64,000 nucleotides of DNA from Jacaranda mimosifolia (taxonomy: Eukaryota > Streptophyta > Magnoliopsida > Lamiales > Bignoniaceae), in assembly GCA_018894105.1 (NCBI GenBank), contig CM032119.1:15703246-15767245 (forward strand), written 5' to 3'. Both the position numbers and the translations under genes were made by a program. The notes beneath the pieces are model-generated. The model made no database searches, had not been told where the DNA came from, and worked only from the letters and a program-made list of their open reading frames with translations. How positions within the stretch are numbered: position 1 is the first letter of the stretch; the number at the start of each line of letters is the position of its first letter. Of this stretch, positions 34,990-48,017 are shown one piece after another.

Positions 34990-37900
34990 TCATGACTTAC
35001 CCTTGTTGCCTATCAATGTGGGAGTAACAGCCACAACACCTATGAGAAACAAAGTGGCTATAGACTGGAAGTCATAGAGATCACCAACTGACTGCAACTC
35101 CCCAAGAGCTATTCCAGCCTGCACAAGACCATAGAATTAGTTGATACACATTTCCTCTAATGTCCAAATTCATCTGTTAAAGAGACAAATTCAGCAGACA
35201 ATTGCTACGATGAATACTTGCTAAATATTACTGTTGCCATCAAGTATCAATTAGGGACTAAACCACCAATTTGCTTTTCTAACTTCATGCCAAGACACCA
35301 CGGAGAGAATTCTATTATCCATGCAGCAGTTTTTTAATATTAACAAATCTCAAGGAATAATTGTTTTCATGGAAAATGCCCTTAGATATTCACAAGGACA
35401 CTCCAAAATCTCCCTTCCTCTCGAGATAATTTGTTCAATTCCACCTGCATTCCAGACCAAGCACAATTCTGGCACTAGAATGTTTCCAATTTTGCGAAAT
35501 AAAAATAGCCAATTTCAAAAGAGTAACATTAGAGAAGTGATACCCTGACAGTTACGAAAGCAGCAGGAATGAGCCCAATGAAGGTCGCTAAGAAGAATAT
35601 ATGGTAAGGAACATCTACAATTGGTGAAGCAACATTTATGAATGTATTTGGCAGTGTTGGAGTCACCCTTAGGAAAAGCATGTAATTTAGCAGCCGTTCA
35701 CGTCTTTTAGCTACCTGCAAAAGCAGAAATATCATATTCCAATGAGAAGGTGAAAAGACAGTAGATGAATTCTTATGAGATGATAATCACCTGGGCCTGA
35801 AAGAAAATTAACTTGTCAGGCCACAGAGAGAAGACAAGTGGTCGGCCAATTATTTTGGATAAGAAGAAGCAAGAAGATGCACCCGCAGTAGCTGTGAACA
35901 CAACAAGAGCTACACCTTTGAAGACCCCAAACAGGGCTCCAGCAAGTAAGGACATAAAAACAGTTCCTGGAATCATAAAAGTCTGCATAAAAATGTAGAC
36001 TAGACAGTATCCCACAAGAACCTGTATGGTGTAGTCGCTTGTATAGCTCTCAAGATTATCCCTTTGAAAAACAAGTAAAATTAGTTAAGCCTAATGGAAA
36101 TCAGTGGTATATATCTGAGCAACCTTAATCTATATGATTAAAGCAGAACAGGAAATTTCAGCAATCAATTTGAGAAGCTCACCACAAAGAAATAGAAAAG
36201 AAAGGAAAAGAGGATCAACGAATTATAGCAAGAACAGGCCAAATGACTAAACAAATGAATATTCAGGAAGATAAAGAACAGCATTTAGAAGGTATGTGGG
36301 GTGGGGGGATCAAAAGATAAAAGATGGAAACATATAAGGGAATAGTTACAAGGAAAATACAAGTTCCATTCATGATATTCCAGGCTGGATCTGTCGTTTA
36401 GCTTTCAACTCTATATGTTCTTAACTTTGCAGTCTACGGGTATGGTAGAAATTTTATACCTGCAGAATATTTTGGGCATTTACGTTAGGGAGTTGCATTA
36501 GCTTAGTGTCCTTTTCTTGTTACGAACTGGTCATGAATCATTCAGCCTGACACTGGTTGCAGAAAGATTTCCTCAATCCTGATATTTCACAGTTATTTCC
36601 CTAGTAAGGTTGGGTTTATTTAAGTCTATAGGTGCATCGTAATCCATTTTCAATTCAAATCAGTAAATAATTTCAGCCCCTTTTTTTTTTTTTTTTTTTT
36701 CAAATTTTGCAATTTTTAATGGTAAGACTCCATTACATGCCACTAAAATTTTTGGGCTTTATTTCAACTTTGGAGAGACTTAGAAGCAGTATTTTCCCCC
36801 CAAATTTTCATATTCTTCTTCAAATGTTTCCAGCCTTATTTTACTTGCAAAAAATCATCAAATATTAATTTAAGGCTGTCCAAAATCAGGATTTCATAAA
36901 TACCCCAAAAGATCGAGTTAATTGTACCAGTCCAATGCCCAAACAGCAACAATATAATGATGTTACATGTGAGACCACATCAAGAAAATGAATTGGAGAA
37001 ATAATATATCAAAATACAAAAATGCTAGCACGCACCAGAAACTAAGACGAACCTCAACATGCATGAGCACGAGTACTACACTTTCCAATTTCCATTTTTA
37101 AAGTAATTCTCTTTGATGAAATGATTTCAACTGGTTAATGATTCAAATTCGAATTGAAGCACAGTCGCACTCGTTTGCAGTTTCAATGAAACTGCTACTG
37201 AGTCATAACAAAATTCAAACTACTTGAGATTTTGTTAATTATCAAAGTACATCAAACAGGCAGGTCTTTAACATCCAGAGACATTAAAAATAGAGGAAGA
37301 CTGATGCTTTGATACGCCAACAAAGCTGAGGAAGCAGGCGGATTGCATGAAGCAAGAGATATACATTTTAGGCTCATAAGTTGTTATAGATTGCATCAGC
37401 ATCTATGAAATAATCTCGTTATCTATCTACCCTTAACCTAAGGCAACCATGTAGATTTCTGAAGGTGAAAAGCCATCAATGGCTGAAGAATTTAGGTACA
37501 ACTACTGATAACGGAATCTCTGGAGCACTTACAACAGTTATGATGAAGGCCCTAAATCTTCCACAAGTTCCCATTTCTTTAATTATAAATGAAAAATCTA
37601 TACCTTGACTGATGTCATGCATCAATGTGCATTTACCAGATTTAGCCAACGAACACCTTTATATCATTGGCCAATATTCTTGCAAATCCAGTCCATCAAG
37701 TTCTTAACTTCTTACTAGTATATCCACCATTACACTAGCACTCAAGATTTAAGTGTGACATGAAGATCACAGGTTCACAAGCCACCTTCCTTGTACCAAG
37801 AAAAACAACATAAATTCGAATTTTGCCAACTTGTCCACAGGCTACATCCAAAATCCAAGATCCAATCCTGAAAGTTGAGTCATGAAGCTGATACTTAGAC

Positions 37901-38610
37901 AGGCAAAGGAGCATCTGAACATCTAGTTCCTTTCAATGCCTTTTTGGAGTTATTTGCTGGAGATACTCTTCGTCCCAGAAACAAGTAGATGAACCCCTCT
38001 TCTCCTCATTTTCATGATTTCATAAGAGAAATATTTATCACATATCTCATACCCGAATCTTGTTATGACCTCTCCATGTCAAGTCCTTAATTAACCACCG
38101 TTCAAGATTCAAACAAAAACGAACACTAAAAACCTTAGCATGTCTAAGGCTAAGGCCTAATGCCGCTATCATCCTTAAATTATACTTTCTTTCGGCCCGA
38201 AAGAAAAAGAAAACAGAAAAAGGAAAACAACATAGTACTTCCACAAATATAGCATAATCCAGATTTAAAAAATGCAGTCTCCCACAATAATAACCAGAGA
38301 CACATCATTGTAAGAAAAGAACAACTTTAACAGCGATGATTCAACAAGACCATGACAATTGTTAAAGAAAAATAATAATAACCACCAAGTACCTGAGGAT
38401 TTGAAGATCTTGTAGAGAACGGGGAAGCTTGAGAAAGGTGTAATCAGATGCGGGCATCGTCAGATACACCGCAAGCAACCCCAACAGGAACACCAATACG
38501 ACGCCGCTCGCCACTGTCACCTCCCACACCGTCAATGGAAACTTCCGCGATTTCGCCTTATTGTTCACTTCTCCATTCGCCAAACTCACATTACCCGCGC
38601 TTTGGTCCAT
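34990..38610 (-). CDS. SNARE-associated Golgi / TMEM41-like VTT-domain membrane protein
   Basis: Four exons on the minus strand: 38393-38610, 35791-36061, 35544-35714 and 34990-35118. Lengths of 218, 271, 171 and 129 nt join in frame to 262 residues. The first intron splits codon 73 (Arg) and the others are phase 0; all introns are GT-AG. The protein starts MDQSAGNVSLANGE and has a basic N-terminus, then a membrane segment (SGVVLVFLLGLLAVYL, about 35-50). The VTT/DedA-like core follows: YCLVYIFMQTFMIPGTVFMS, GALFGVFKGVALVV, the LFLRVTPTLPNTFINVAS re-entrant motif, and AGIALGELQS near the end. The length and motifs match plant members of the TMEM41B family, multispanning proteins of the ER/Golgi region related to lipid scramblases. 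Intron 1 is 2.3 kb, with a T-run near 36679. A (CT)n leader lies upstream. Confidence 0.93.
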
Positions 38611-38905
38611 CTTCTCAACAAAAGATAAGCAATCAATGAAAATAAAAGTATGGGCTTCGATTTTTCTTATCTGGGTTGTCCAAAATTATTGATTTCCTTC
38701 TAGATAAGAATTGAAGCCAATACATACACACGATACGCATAAATTTACATACAATATTGATACTCTGAATATCGAATTCAAATGTGGGCCTTTTTTACAG
38801 AATACTAAAGTTAGACAGAGAAGAAGAGGTGGAGAGGATATCGGCTGCTCCTTCTTCTTCTTGCTTTAGGGGCACTCCTCTCTCTCTCTCTCTCTCTAAA
38901 TTTTT
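38611..38905 (-). promoter_or_regulatory. 5' leader and proximal promoter of the TMEM41-like gene
   Basis: Directly upstream of the start codon on the minus strand. A CTCTCT tract at 38878-38897 (GA-rich on the gene strand) and GAAGAAGAAGG words are typical of plant 5' leaders. No confident TATA position is given. Confidence 0.4.
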
Positions 38906-41000
38906 GCTTTTGATTTTATGTCAAGAAATTTTAGCTGAGGTTAAATGTGAGAGAGATACGCTGTCCTCATGCGACAGAGATGCAAAGAATATTCGTTTGT
39001 TCCTCCTTAAGTCCATACCAATTTGGGGGAGGTAAAAGTATTGCGTCTACTTGATTTCACTATTCTACCTTTTTCTTAATTTAAATTGAATTTCAGAACC
39101 TTGTTTTTTTTTTTTCCATTAACATCTAGTTTGTTCAAATTATGTAATTTAAAGTTATGAAACAAGCTCATTATATAACTAATAAAGGTAGTTATTTACA
39201 CTATTAATATACTACAAGGTGTTTGACCATAATTTTGTAATTTTAATTGAATTTTAACTTTTTAGAATTCAAAATTTATTAATTATAATATAAAAAATTC
39301 ATTAATCATTAATTTAATTTTTTATTTTATTTTAATATAATCAATTTAGTTATTATAACTAAAAGTTCATGTTGTATGTATTGAATTTTGTATTCTAAAT
39401 TTTTATTTCATCATATAAGTTTAGAATTTAAAGTTTTCCTCATTTTATTTCTGCATCATTTGTTCTACTATTTTATATTTTTATTCTTTTTGCTATCTAA
39501 TCGTAAAAACCTCTTTCCCCCATTAGCATAATATAATAATATTTTTTTAATTTAAAATTTATTTGGACATAAAATTTAATAATTTTTTTTTCTCATAACA
39601 CAATTTATTATTCTTTTTATTATGTTTTTTATTATAAATTAATTCAATTTTTTAATTTATTTAAATATTTTATTAATGATTACTTATTTCTTTGACATTT
39701 ATTTACCATTAAAGTTTTCTATGGTCAACTTGGGAATGACACTTTGATATTGCTTAAAATATTAGCGTGCAATACTTTTTTTTAATTTCGAATAACTATG
39801 TTTATATATTGTTTTCAATACTCTTTTCAAATATTTTGTATATTCATTTAAAATTAGTCTTTGGTATTGAATTTTAGTTTTGGTATTATTTTAATTACGA
39901 TTCTCTCAATATATCTCCAATAATGTGATTTAGAAATATTAAAAAATAATAATAATAATATTATAATATTTTATTAAGTAGTTGACGTTATTTTCTTTTT
40001 CTTATCAAATGAGTAAAAAAATATTATGTATTTTTTCATAAGGAACTTATTAAATTTATTAACACTTTGTGATTTGCCCACTTCTAATTATATAAAGATA
40101 AAAGAGAAATCTTTTATGTTCATGTCCTTGTATGTTTATAATAGTTTTAGTAAGAAAATAACTTTATTTTTCTTTCAACAAATAAACAAAATAGATTTAA
40201 CTTATTTATCAAAAATAATGTACACACAATTAGAAACTTACATTTTATCACTAAATAAAATACACTTTTATAGAATTGATAAATTCTATAATTTTAATAG
40301 CTTTACTTTAATAATTTTACTATTAAAAATAATTTTGCTTGCCTTGATATAATAAAAAATGAATATATGGAGCAAACAAGTTGAAACTATCTAACAAATA
40401 TGAGCTTGCAAAAGCATAAGCTTAATTAAAGAGTTAATTTTTTTCTTTTTTAATGTAATTATATATTTTTATCCAAAAAGTTTTAGGATTTATTCAAATA
40501 AAATAATTGATAACAAAGTTATTGCTTCATTTTTAGTAATTAAATTGATTAGGTTTTAATAATTAATTTTTAGTTGAAGTACTACATTATTTAGTTATTT
40601 TTATATCTTAATTAAATAATAACCTCAACAACTTAAAATTTTAAATATGTAAATTTTAAATAATTTACATTAAATATATTTTGAATGAATTTTTTTTTTT
40701 TAACTACTATTATTAACTTTTAATATCTTTAAAATCTTTAAAAAGTTTACAACATTATTCGTTTCTATGAGAAGGATAAATGCATATTTATGTGAGATAT
40801 CAAACCATTATTTCCTCAATATTGAAATTTAAGAAATGAATCTTTATAAATTAGTTCTTATATACGTTTTCAACTAATCAAAGTTTTCAAAATTTAATTA
40901 CTTTAGAAATAATTTTTTAAATATTCAAAATATTAAATAAAACCATGTTTATAGAATACAACAAACAAAACGAATTTTTAATTTTTATGTAACAAGAAAA
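38906..41000. other. AT-rich intergenic DNA, no gene seen
   Basis: Very AT-rich throughout. The longest frame (40026-40352, +) is low in complexity, Leu/Ile/Lys-rich, and has no recognisable domain, so I do not call it. Confidence 0.55.
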
Positions 41001-41296
41001 TGGAGCAAGGTCCTTTCCAATAAAAAACATATTGATTCTTTTCTTCTAAAACATAGGCAGAGAAGTCTCTGTTTCTCGAAAGTTCTTGTAAATTTGTGGT
41101 ATTTTTGTGAGAGATCTTTTTCTCCCACAAGTTCTTTCTAGGGCTTAGTATTTATAAATTTTTTTAATAGGCTTACGCCTGTGATAGTTTTTCTGTCAGG
41201 TTCTCTGACCCTTTTACTTAATTAGTTAACTTAATTTATCGTGCTATCTTTAATTAATTTATTGTATTGCGCTTATAATCAAATTTATCCATATCA
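41001..41296 (-). mobile_element. 3' LTR of a Tat-like gypsy element (minus orientation)
   Basis: About 65 per cent identical by eye to 47693-48017. Both begin TGGAG and end ATCA on the plus strand, so on the minus strand they start TGAT(A/G)TGGAT and end CTCCA. Shared words include TACTTAATTA, ATCTTTAATT and ATAGGCTTA-GCCTGT. A purine tract on the minus strand (AAAAATGGGAGGAC) lies at 41300-41314, just before the LTR start, which fixes the orientation. Confidence 0.65.
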
Positions 41297-41859
41297 TTAA
41301 GTCCTCCCATTTTTCATAGGAAAATTTTAGTTTCGTACTAAAAATATATTGTAAGTCCAATTTATAGTATTTACTTTAATTCATTAAAATAAGATTTTGA
41401 ATAATTATTTTTAATTCGATTGTTTCAAAGTTTGCATTCATGAACCCTCAACTTTTGTCAAAGTTGAGGTCTACTAGGTCTCAGAGTCAACAAAATTTTC
41501 AAGAGATACTCCATAAAAATAGTTTTGACAGCATCCATAGGTTAGCAAAAAAGAGAAAAATTCTAGCTTAGATTGAAGAGAAGTAAAAGAGAGGAGACTT
41601 CAAGAGAAATACTAAGATGAGTTCTCAAGGTAACTTTCTTCTTACATCATGGCTTTTTCAATTTGTGTTTTTGCTTCAGATTTTTAGTTTGGAAATTTTT
41701 ACCCAACCTTTCTCAATCAGCAAAAACTTTGGATTTCATGGGGTCAAAACATTTCTGAAAGTAAGTCCCGTTCAAATCAAGTTCTAGGAAGAAGTCCTTA
41801 ATGAGTCAAGCGGAGAGAAATAGCGGCGAGGCCACCACCGTCCGCTTGCCACCGGCTAG

Positions 41860-42110
41860 CCAATCGCTATGATGCTTATGTTGGGCACTGGGGTGTCCAA
41901 GGCTAGCGCCTATTGCGGCCCCGTCCTGGATGCTAACATGGCGCCCGGGGTGAATGATTAAGGTACATGTGCAGTGCCTAAGGCTAGTGCCTACTAGGCG
42001 CTTCTTCGAGTGCAATCAGGTGCCCACAATGTGTTAGAGATTGGCCCCCATGGGGCACCCATGGTGGGCGTTCCTGAGATGCCGACCACCATGGAGCATT
42101 TGTTCTTATT
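41860..42110. repeat. GC-rich GGCGCC/GGGCAC-type low-order repeat, patch 1
   Basis: Repeated words TGGGCACTGGGG, GGCTAG-GCCTA, GGCGCCCGGGG and GGGGCACCCATGG form a GC-rich island in AT-rich DNA. A similar patch lies at 44450-44680. Both are inside the same retroelement. Confidence 0.5.
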
Positions 42111-42939
42111 GGTCGTGTCATGATTCTTATAAAAATTACAAAGTAAGTGTATAATTAGTGACTTGTTTTCTTCATCTGAGCTTGAATTTGAAGAAGTTCT
42201 TTCAATGAAGAGCCTAAAGGTATTCTTGCCATTTATAGTAGTTTCGCTAAGACAATAGATGTTAAGTGTTTACTTGAGCTAAGTGAGTTAGATATTTTGG
42301 GGTGCAGAACATATGTTTCTGATGAATTTTGAGTTTGTCCTCCCTAGACAATATGGTATCACCTCCTATAGGGTATTTCACTATTTTTAGCAGTTATTTC
42401 ACTTGTGTGTTTTTTGCTAGCTCCAGATCCTTGTTTTTGGCCATGGTATGGGGTATGGGTGTGCTTATGTGAATTTGTACCTAATTTTTTTGCATCCTTT
42501 GTTGGATTTCTGCAATGTTTGATTAACTTAGGATCGTCAATTTCTTTAGACAATTATCATGTTTCATTTGGGGTATGCAAGGTGCTGAATGAGCTATTCT
42601 TTCATTCATTCCCCTAACTGAATAGTAAATTTTTATGTGGATTGCCTTCATCAAAAGGTCCTTAGAAAGATAGGTATTTTTTTTGTTCGTGATGAGGGTT
42701 GGCACATCCCTCGTGAGTAGAGTAGTTATCCTTCTTTGATCCATCTAAGACCAGACTCATCGTGATCTTCGTAGGAGTTTTGTGGAGGTAGAGTTATTTA
42801 ATTCTCTCTTCAATGTTACTTATATGTTTTCAGCAGGTACTTAGCACTTTCTGATTTCGACTCACGATTCATGTGTCTATGTGAGTTTTCACTTGTTTGC
42901 ATTTTTATCAGTTATTTGCATTTGACTTTATTTTTCTTT

Positions 42940-43995
42940 TGCTCTTTGATAGGGAAGAAAGTTGATTTTGCTAGGATTTGCGCTCGAAGGGTGAAAGGAA
43001 AAGTGCCTAAGAGGCATGCTGTAAGGAGACATCACTGGGAAGATATCGTTCAAGCCTTCCAGTTTGGCAACTAGCAAAGTGCACACCCCACCGGTTCTAG
43101 TGATGCATCTACCTACTACGTTCAATGAGCTCGAGGCATTACCTTTTGGACTTGTCAAGAAGTGTGCTCATGGATCTACTACTTGTCCATAGACCACTTG
43201 TGCTTTCTATACTAGTGAGGATAAGAGGTCTTTTGTTATGGCTTGAGCCAAAGCCATGATGAAGATTCCTACTAGGACATGGATGAAACTGCTTTTAGCA
43301 TAGATCACATCAGGGTGTAGTAAGCAAATACAGTCAAGGGAGGTTGGAATTATACCCCTATTCTCACTTGATGGAGATAGTTGCTGGAGACTTTGCTCCA
43401 GTAAGTGTTTGCCTCAATACTTAATTTATTTTTATCCTCTTTGTTTTCTTTCATAGTGATGCATATATCATTGATTTTTGTGTTCTCGCACTTTTTTGAG
43501 CGCTTGGGTGGAACTTAGTAGAGCATATGTCTCTCCGAGTAAAGGGAATAGCAACTGTGGTGATTCATCTCAATGAGGAGAGTGTCAAATCGGCTCGATA
43601 GAAAATTCAAAAAGAGAAGTAGTTAACAAAGTTGTTCAAAAAGCATGAACGATTAAAAGCACGATACGTTAAGAAGATAAAGATTGAGGAGAAGTTTTTG
43701 GAGTCTTCTGCTGGGAGAACACTTATGAATGTTGCTCGCAAGGATGTTGTTAAAGAGTTCAAAAGCTCTTATGAATTCATTCAAACTGTTGAGGCAAAGG
43801 TGATGGCGATTTATTAGTAGATGATCCAAACTTGTTATCAAATTTTAATTGAGATTGGGCATTATCCTGCTGAGAATTTATTAATATTAGATCCCAACAT
43901 TTTGGTCAATCTTTGTACTAGAGAGTCTAGCAAAGGTCTTGAAGTTGGGGCAGAAGCAATGGCGGAGGAACCAGTAGAGGCCGCTTTGCAGTAAT
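42940..43995 (+). pseudogene. Decayed plus-strand reading frame antisense to the Tat-like element
   Basis: Two coding-like blocks: KKVDFARICARRVKGKVPKR (to about 43074) and MFKKHERLKARYVKKIKIEE (43632-43817). The second continues past two stops into CYQILIEIGHYPAEN and EVGAEAMAEEPVEAAL (to about 43995). The second block is Lys/Glu-rich and helical. I recognise no catalytic domain. Position is the main evidence: it lies between the minus-strand gag and the 3' LTR, on the opposite strand, like the extra antisense ORFs described for Tat-lineage elements such as Grande. It is broken and not expressed as one protein. Confidence 0.4.
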
Positions 43996-44449
43996 GAAGA
44001 TAATTTTTTTCTTAGAGTAGGAGCAGTGGATAGGATTTCTAGCTTTTGCTAAAGATTTGTTACTATTTAGCATTTTCTAGTTTAGCTCAAGTAGTAATTC
44101 GACATGTTTTTTGAGTTTTTCTATTCTTTTAGAGGCTAAATGTTGGTCAAACTTGTTTGTCATCATGAGCATTTATCTTCTTTTTGGTTTTGATGAAGTT
44201 TTCTAATTTTACTTATTTGCATTTGTTCAAATACTTGGCCAAATAATTAACCATCAATCAATATCATGATGCCTTTTTCTTTTTGTTTTGCACTAAGCTT
44301 ACTTCACGTGAATTCTATTATCTTTGCAATACATTAAGTGCATACTAAAACTTTGAATTCCATGCAAGGAATTTGTTTATGTGCGGTATATTTCATGTTG
44401 AGTGCTGCTTGGGAATGAAGCTAAGAAAATGAAAAGATGGAGCTTTAGA

Positions 44450-44680
44450 AGGACGCCTGCAAAGCGCACGCTTTTGTGCGGTAATGGTGCGAGGCACCTC
44501 GGGCGCCCATATTGGGCATCTATTGGGCTACCCAAGTTGGACGCCCATCTCGAGCATTGGCTAGATTGCCTATTTTAATAGGCGCCCACTGGGGATTCCT
44601 TGAGCGCCCATAGGTGGTGTTCGGCTTGAAAGCCCACACTGGTCATCCATGTGCTTCTCAAGCATCTGCACCCTATCAGA
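44450..44680. repeat. GC-rich GGCGCCCA-type low-order repeat, patch 2
   Basis: GGCGCCCAT, GGACGCCCAT, GGCGCCCACTGGGG and GAGCGCCCATAGG recur at 15-50 bp spacing. Compare 41860-42110. Confidence 0.5.
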
Positions 44681-45117
44681 ACTATTTTTGATATGCCTAA
44701 ACTTCTTCTAGGATCAGCAATGGTGTTAAGTCCTTAGTGGTTGTTTAACAAAATTTTCAACAACTTTGCATACGTGCTTAGTCAACTTTGTGAATTTGAA
44801 GCGATTGCAAAGATTATTTTAAGGAGGCGTAGAGTCTCTTTTGCTCATACTTAGTTGCGAGTTCCTCAAGATGATCATGTTGACTTTGTATAATGCAAAA
44901 CGTTATGAGGGGAAAAGTAAATCGTAGATATTACTCAAGTGATTATTTCTTGTTGAAGCTTAAGTGCCAAGATGAAGAGGATGCATTCGTGTATCTCCTG
45001 AGAGGCGTTGTAGTAAGCAGGTAGTAGATTAAGCAGTTGTTTGTCTTAATTTTCTTTTTAAGTGTTAGGATCTTGCCACCTTTCTCCAGAAAGGATTTGA
45101 GGTAGACTTTTTGCTTA

Positions 45118-45625
45118 GTTACCACGTGCCTCCTGGAAGGCCATAAAGTAGGTTTCTACTGAAGAGTTGCTACTAACGTGGAGGAACTACAATGGATTTT
45201 TTTGAGTGGCTGCCACGTGCCTTCTAAAGAGTTATATAGTAGGTTTTATGTAGAAAAGTGCCGCCAACCCCAAGGAATTATAGTGGATTTTTTCAGAGTC
45301 GCTACCACATAGCTCTAGGAATGCCATATAGTTAGCTTATCAAAAAGAGTGCCATCAACCTGGAGGAATTACGGAAGGCTTTTTCATAGTGATTACCATG
45401 TGCCTCTTAGAGGGTTATAGAGTGGGTTTATGCTGGAAGGTAGCATCAATTCAGAACAATTATAGTAGCCTTTTTCAAAGTGGCTACAATATGCCATTGG
45501 GACGGCCATATAGTAGGTTTATGCCGGCAATCACGTGCCCCCAAATGGCCTATAGTGGGATTATGCTAGGTGGCAACCATATTCTTTGATGAGCCTTATA
45601 GTAGGATTATGCCAAAAGGTCTTCG
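45118..45625. repeat. Tandem repeat of 91 bp, about five copies
   Basis: Units anchored on TACCACGTGCCTCCTGG-like words start at 45120, 45211, 45303, 45394 and 45485; a partial unit follows at 45530. Each contains GCCATA-AGTAGG, TGC-G-CAAC and GGAATTA-AGTGGATTTTT words. Divergence between units is considerable, which implies an old array. Confidence 0.85.
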
Positions 45626-46779
45626 GAGCGCTTTAGAGGGAGGCGTGTAATCGTAAACAGGTCAAAGTCACAAGAAGAGATACTAAAATAGTAAAAACTT
45701 GCATTTATTTAGATAAATAATAAAGATAGAGTGGCAACAGAAAAATGTGCTATTCCCAAGTGGGTAGATATTATTCAAATGAAAATAAAAATTTAATAGT
45801 ACTTAAAAACAAGAAATACTCTAGAAGAAACAAGGGACAACAGAGGGTGGCATAAGCAGTGTATCTAAACAATGCAGAGTAGTCCCTTGAGGCGAGCGTG
45901 GCAATGGCGTTAAAGTTTTGGAGTGTGCTCTTGTACTCTTCTTCCTTCGTGATTTCTTGTGGTGCTGCTATTTGTCCAATCTTAATAGTGGGACTTTCTT
46001 CAAGATAGCGGTGTTTTCGTGGAATCCCTAACCATATATTTCGAGTTGATTTGGTAATGCCTCTAATAGGGACAAGTGTTATGCTTGTAGGTAATACACA
46101 GTTCTATTTCTGGGTATCGATATATATTGGTTAGACATTGACGATTTTCTTTTCTTCTATCTCATGAATGCTTTTTAAGTGAATTTTTTTGTCCATTGAC
46201 ATATTCGATGAGGTATTCTTACTGAATCTGTGCTTTGATTTTGTCTCTTAAGTTCTAGCACCCTTGGTGGTATGCCCGCAGCAATGATGAAAGTTGTAGT
46301 ATTTTAGGAGTTTTTTGTCCTTCTAAATTCTTTGTAACTCTTGAGGTATCCAATTAGGCCCTACAGGGTAGCAACCTGAAGTATCTCTGCTCTTGGAATT
46401 TTGAGCGATATATATTTAATGTTGCTCGTCGGGTGTGCCATACACCACTAATCTGTCCTTGGCCAGGGTTGGTGCATTTTTGTTGCAATCTATATTTGTC
46501 AACATCTTGGGGGTCATTGTTATCTATTTCCTTTCTTATTTTTTCTTTCATGCATGAAACTTCTTTGAAGCCATAAAAGAGTTTTAAACTGTAGACTCTG
46601 GGGCTTCTTATGTATTAGGCTCTATCGTCGTTGAGGGACCAACTTCAAAGGTTCATGCATCATGGATTTGCTTTGTGTGCTGCTACATGTGTCAACACCT
46701 TTTTAGTATCGGCGGAACCTCCATTAGTCGGTCCTCCTAGGAGCTCCATTAGAGGTTTTCTCTCTCTAGCTGCTGGCAT

Positions 46780-47040
46780 CTCCTTAAGATTGTTTGGCCT
46801 CCATGCCATATACTCTTTAAGGTCCTCGTCCTAGATCAACCTTTCAATCTCATCGCGTAAGCTTGTGCATTACTCCGTGGTGTGTCTGCTACTACGGTGG
46901 AAATGACATCACTCACCTTATTTTTGCTTTGTTGGGTTCTTTTTTTGCCTTCAAGGAGGGAGCTAGATGAGTCCATACTGTAGTGATACAATTAGAATAT
47001 CTGCTCTGGGAGAGGTAAGCATCTTATGGGTAGTGGGCAA
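46780..47040 (-). pseudogene. Tat-lineage-like gypsy gag fragment
   Basis: On the minus strand MLTSPRADILIVSLQYGL is followed, after frame breaks, by CHFHRSSRHTTE, a stop, CTSLRDEIERLI and DEDLKEYMAWRPNN. This matches the nucleocapsid pattern YCxFHxxxGHxTxxC followed by xLKxxIExLIxxGxLxxY, common in Tat/Ogre and Athila-type gag proteins (Zn-binding residues at 46897-46908 and nearby). At least two stops break it. Orientation agrees with the flanking LTRs. Confidence 0.65.
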
Positions 47041-47692
47041 TTAGAGAGGATTGTATTCGAGGTCTTCTAGTATTTTTCTTTGGCTACTCCCATCATTTTA
47101 TGCTTTGCATTTGTTAATTTCATGAGCAACCACAGGCATGTACGAGTTCCTAGCCTTTTTCTTAAATGGGGGAGTCGGTGAGCGAATCTATACTCTAGTT
47201 GCAACGGGCTTACCTGGAGAGGCCTCATTGAAGTGAGAAATGGAAGTCCATTCATAGGAACAATAGAGGGGAGACAACAACTTATCTAGATCCAGTTTTC
47301 CAAGCAATCAGATCCGGGGAGAACAAAGCTCCCTAGTTTCCATAGTAGGATTATTGCGGCTCCTTTGCATGTTGGACGGTCGCGTTGGCCAAAACTTAAG
47401 CAGTGACACTTTCTAGTAGACTCATCAATACTTCTGGCGGCAACGTCAAAATGTGGTCTCCAAGAAGAGATCCCAGTTGTACAGGCATCTCCTCCGATGT
47501 AGTGAGTGCTTTTGGAACTAACTCTAGTGTTAGGCTCACTGATATTTCAGGTTGGAGACTCCTTACACTCTTCGATGCTGTGGCTACCTAGTTGCTAGAA
47601 TTGTGAGCTTTTGATCTCTTATGCATTCTCAACGTTCCTACTTCATCCTTAAGAGTTTCCTATAGATGGTCTAAAATAATGCTACATGAAAA
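47041..47692 (-). other. 5' internal region of the Tat-like element
   Basis: This should hold the leader and N-terminal gag on the minus strand. Only short, non-matching frames remain, and I do not recognise a primer binding site next to the LTR at 47692. Confidence 0.35.
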
Positions 47693-48017
47693 TGGAGAGA
47701 TATCTTTTTGGGTAGATAGTAGGTATTAGTTCTTTTCCTCCGGAATGCAGGTTGGGAGATCTCTACTTTTCCAAAGTCCTTGCAAATTCATGGTTCCTTT
47801 TGCAAATGATAATTTTTTTCTTCCTAGTTCTTTTTGGAGCTCGGTATTCATAGTTTTTGTCTTGATAGGCTTAGGCCTGTTCAAGTTTTTTTGCCTTTCT
47901 TCATAGGCATAAATGGTCTTTGGGCTCTTATGCCCTTTTACTTAATTAATTAATTTAATCTTGGGTCATCTTTAATTGACTTATCAAATTGCCCTTATAT
48001 CAGAATTATCCACATCA
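47693..48017 (-). mobile_element. 5' LTR of the Tat-like gypsy element
   Basis: On the minus strand it starts TGATGTGGATAATTCTGATA and ends CTCCA. It pairs with 41001-41296. Flanking bases (GAAAA and AATTT) show no target duplication, in line with great age. Confidence 0.65.

Noticed and set aside
40026..40352. 108-residue Leu/Ile/Lys frame
   Set aside because: AT-rich low complexity with no recognisable domain or gene signals.
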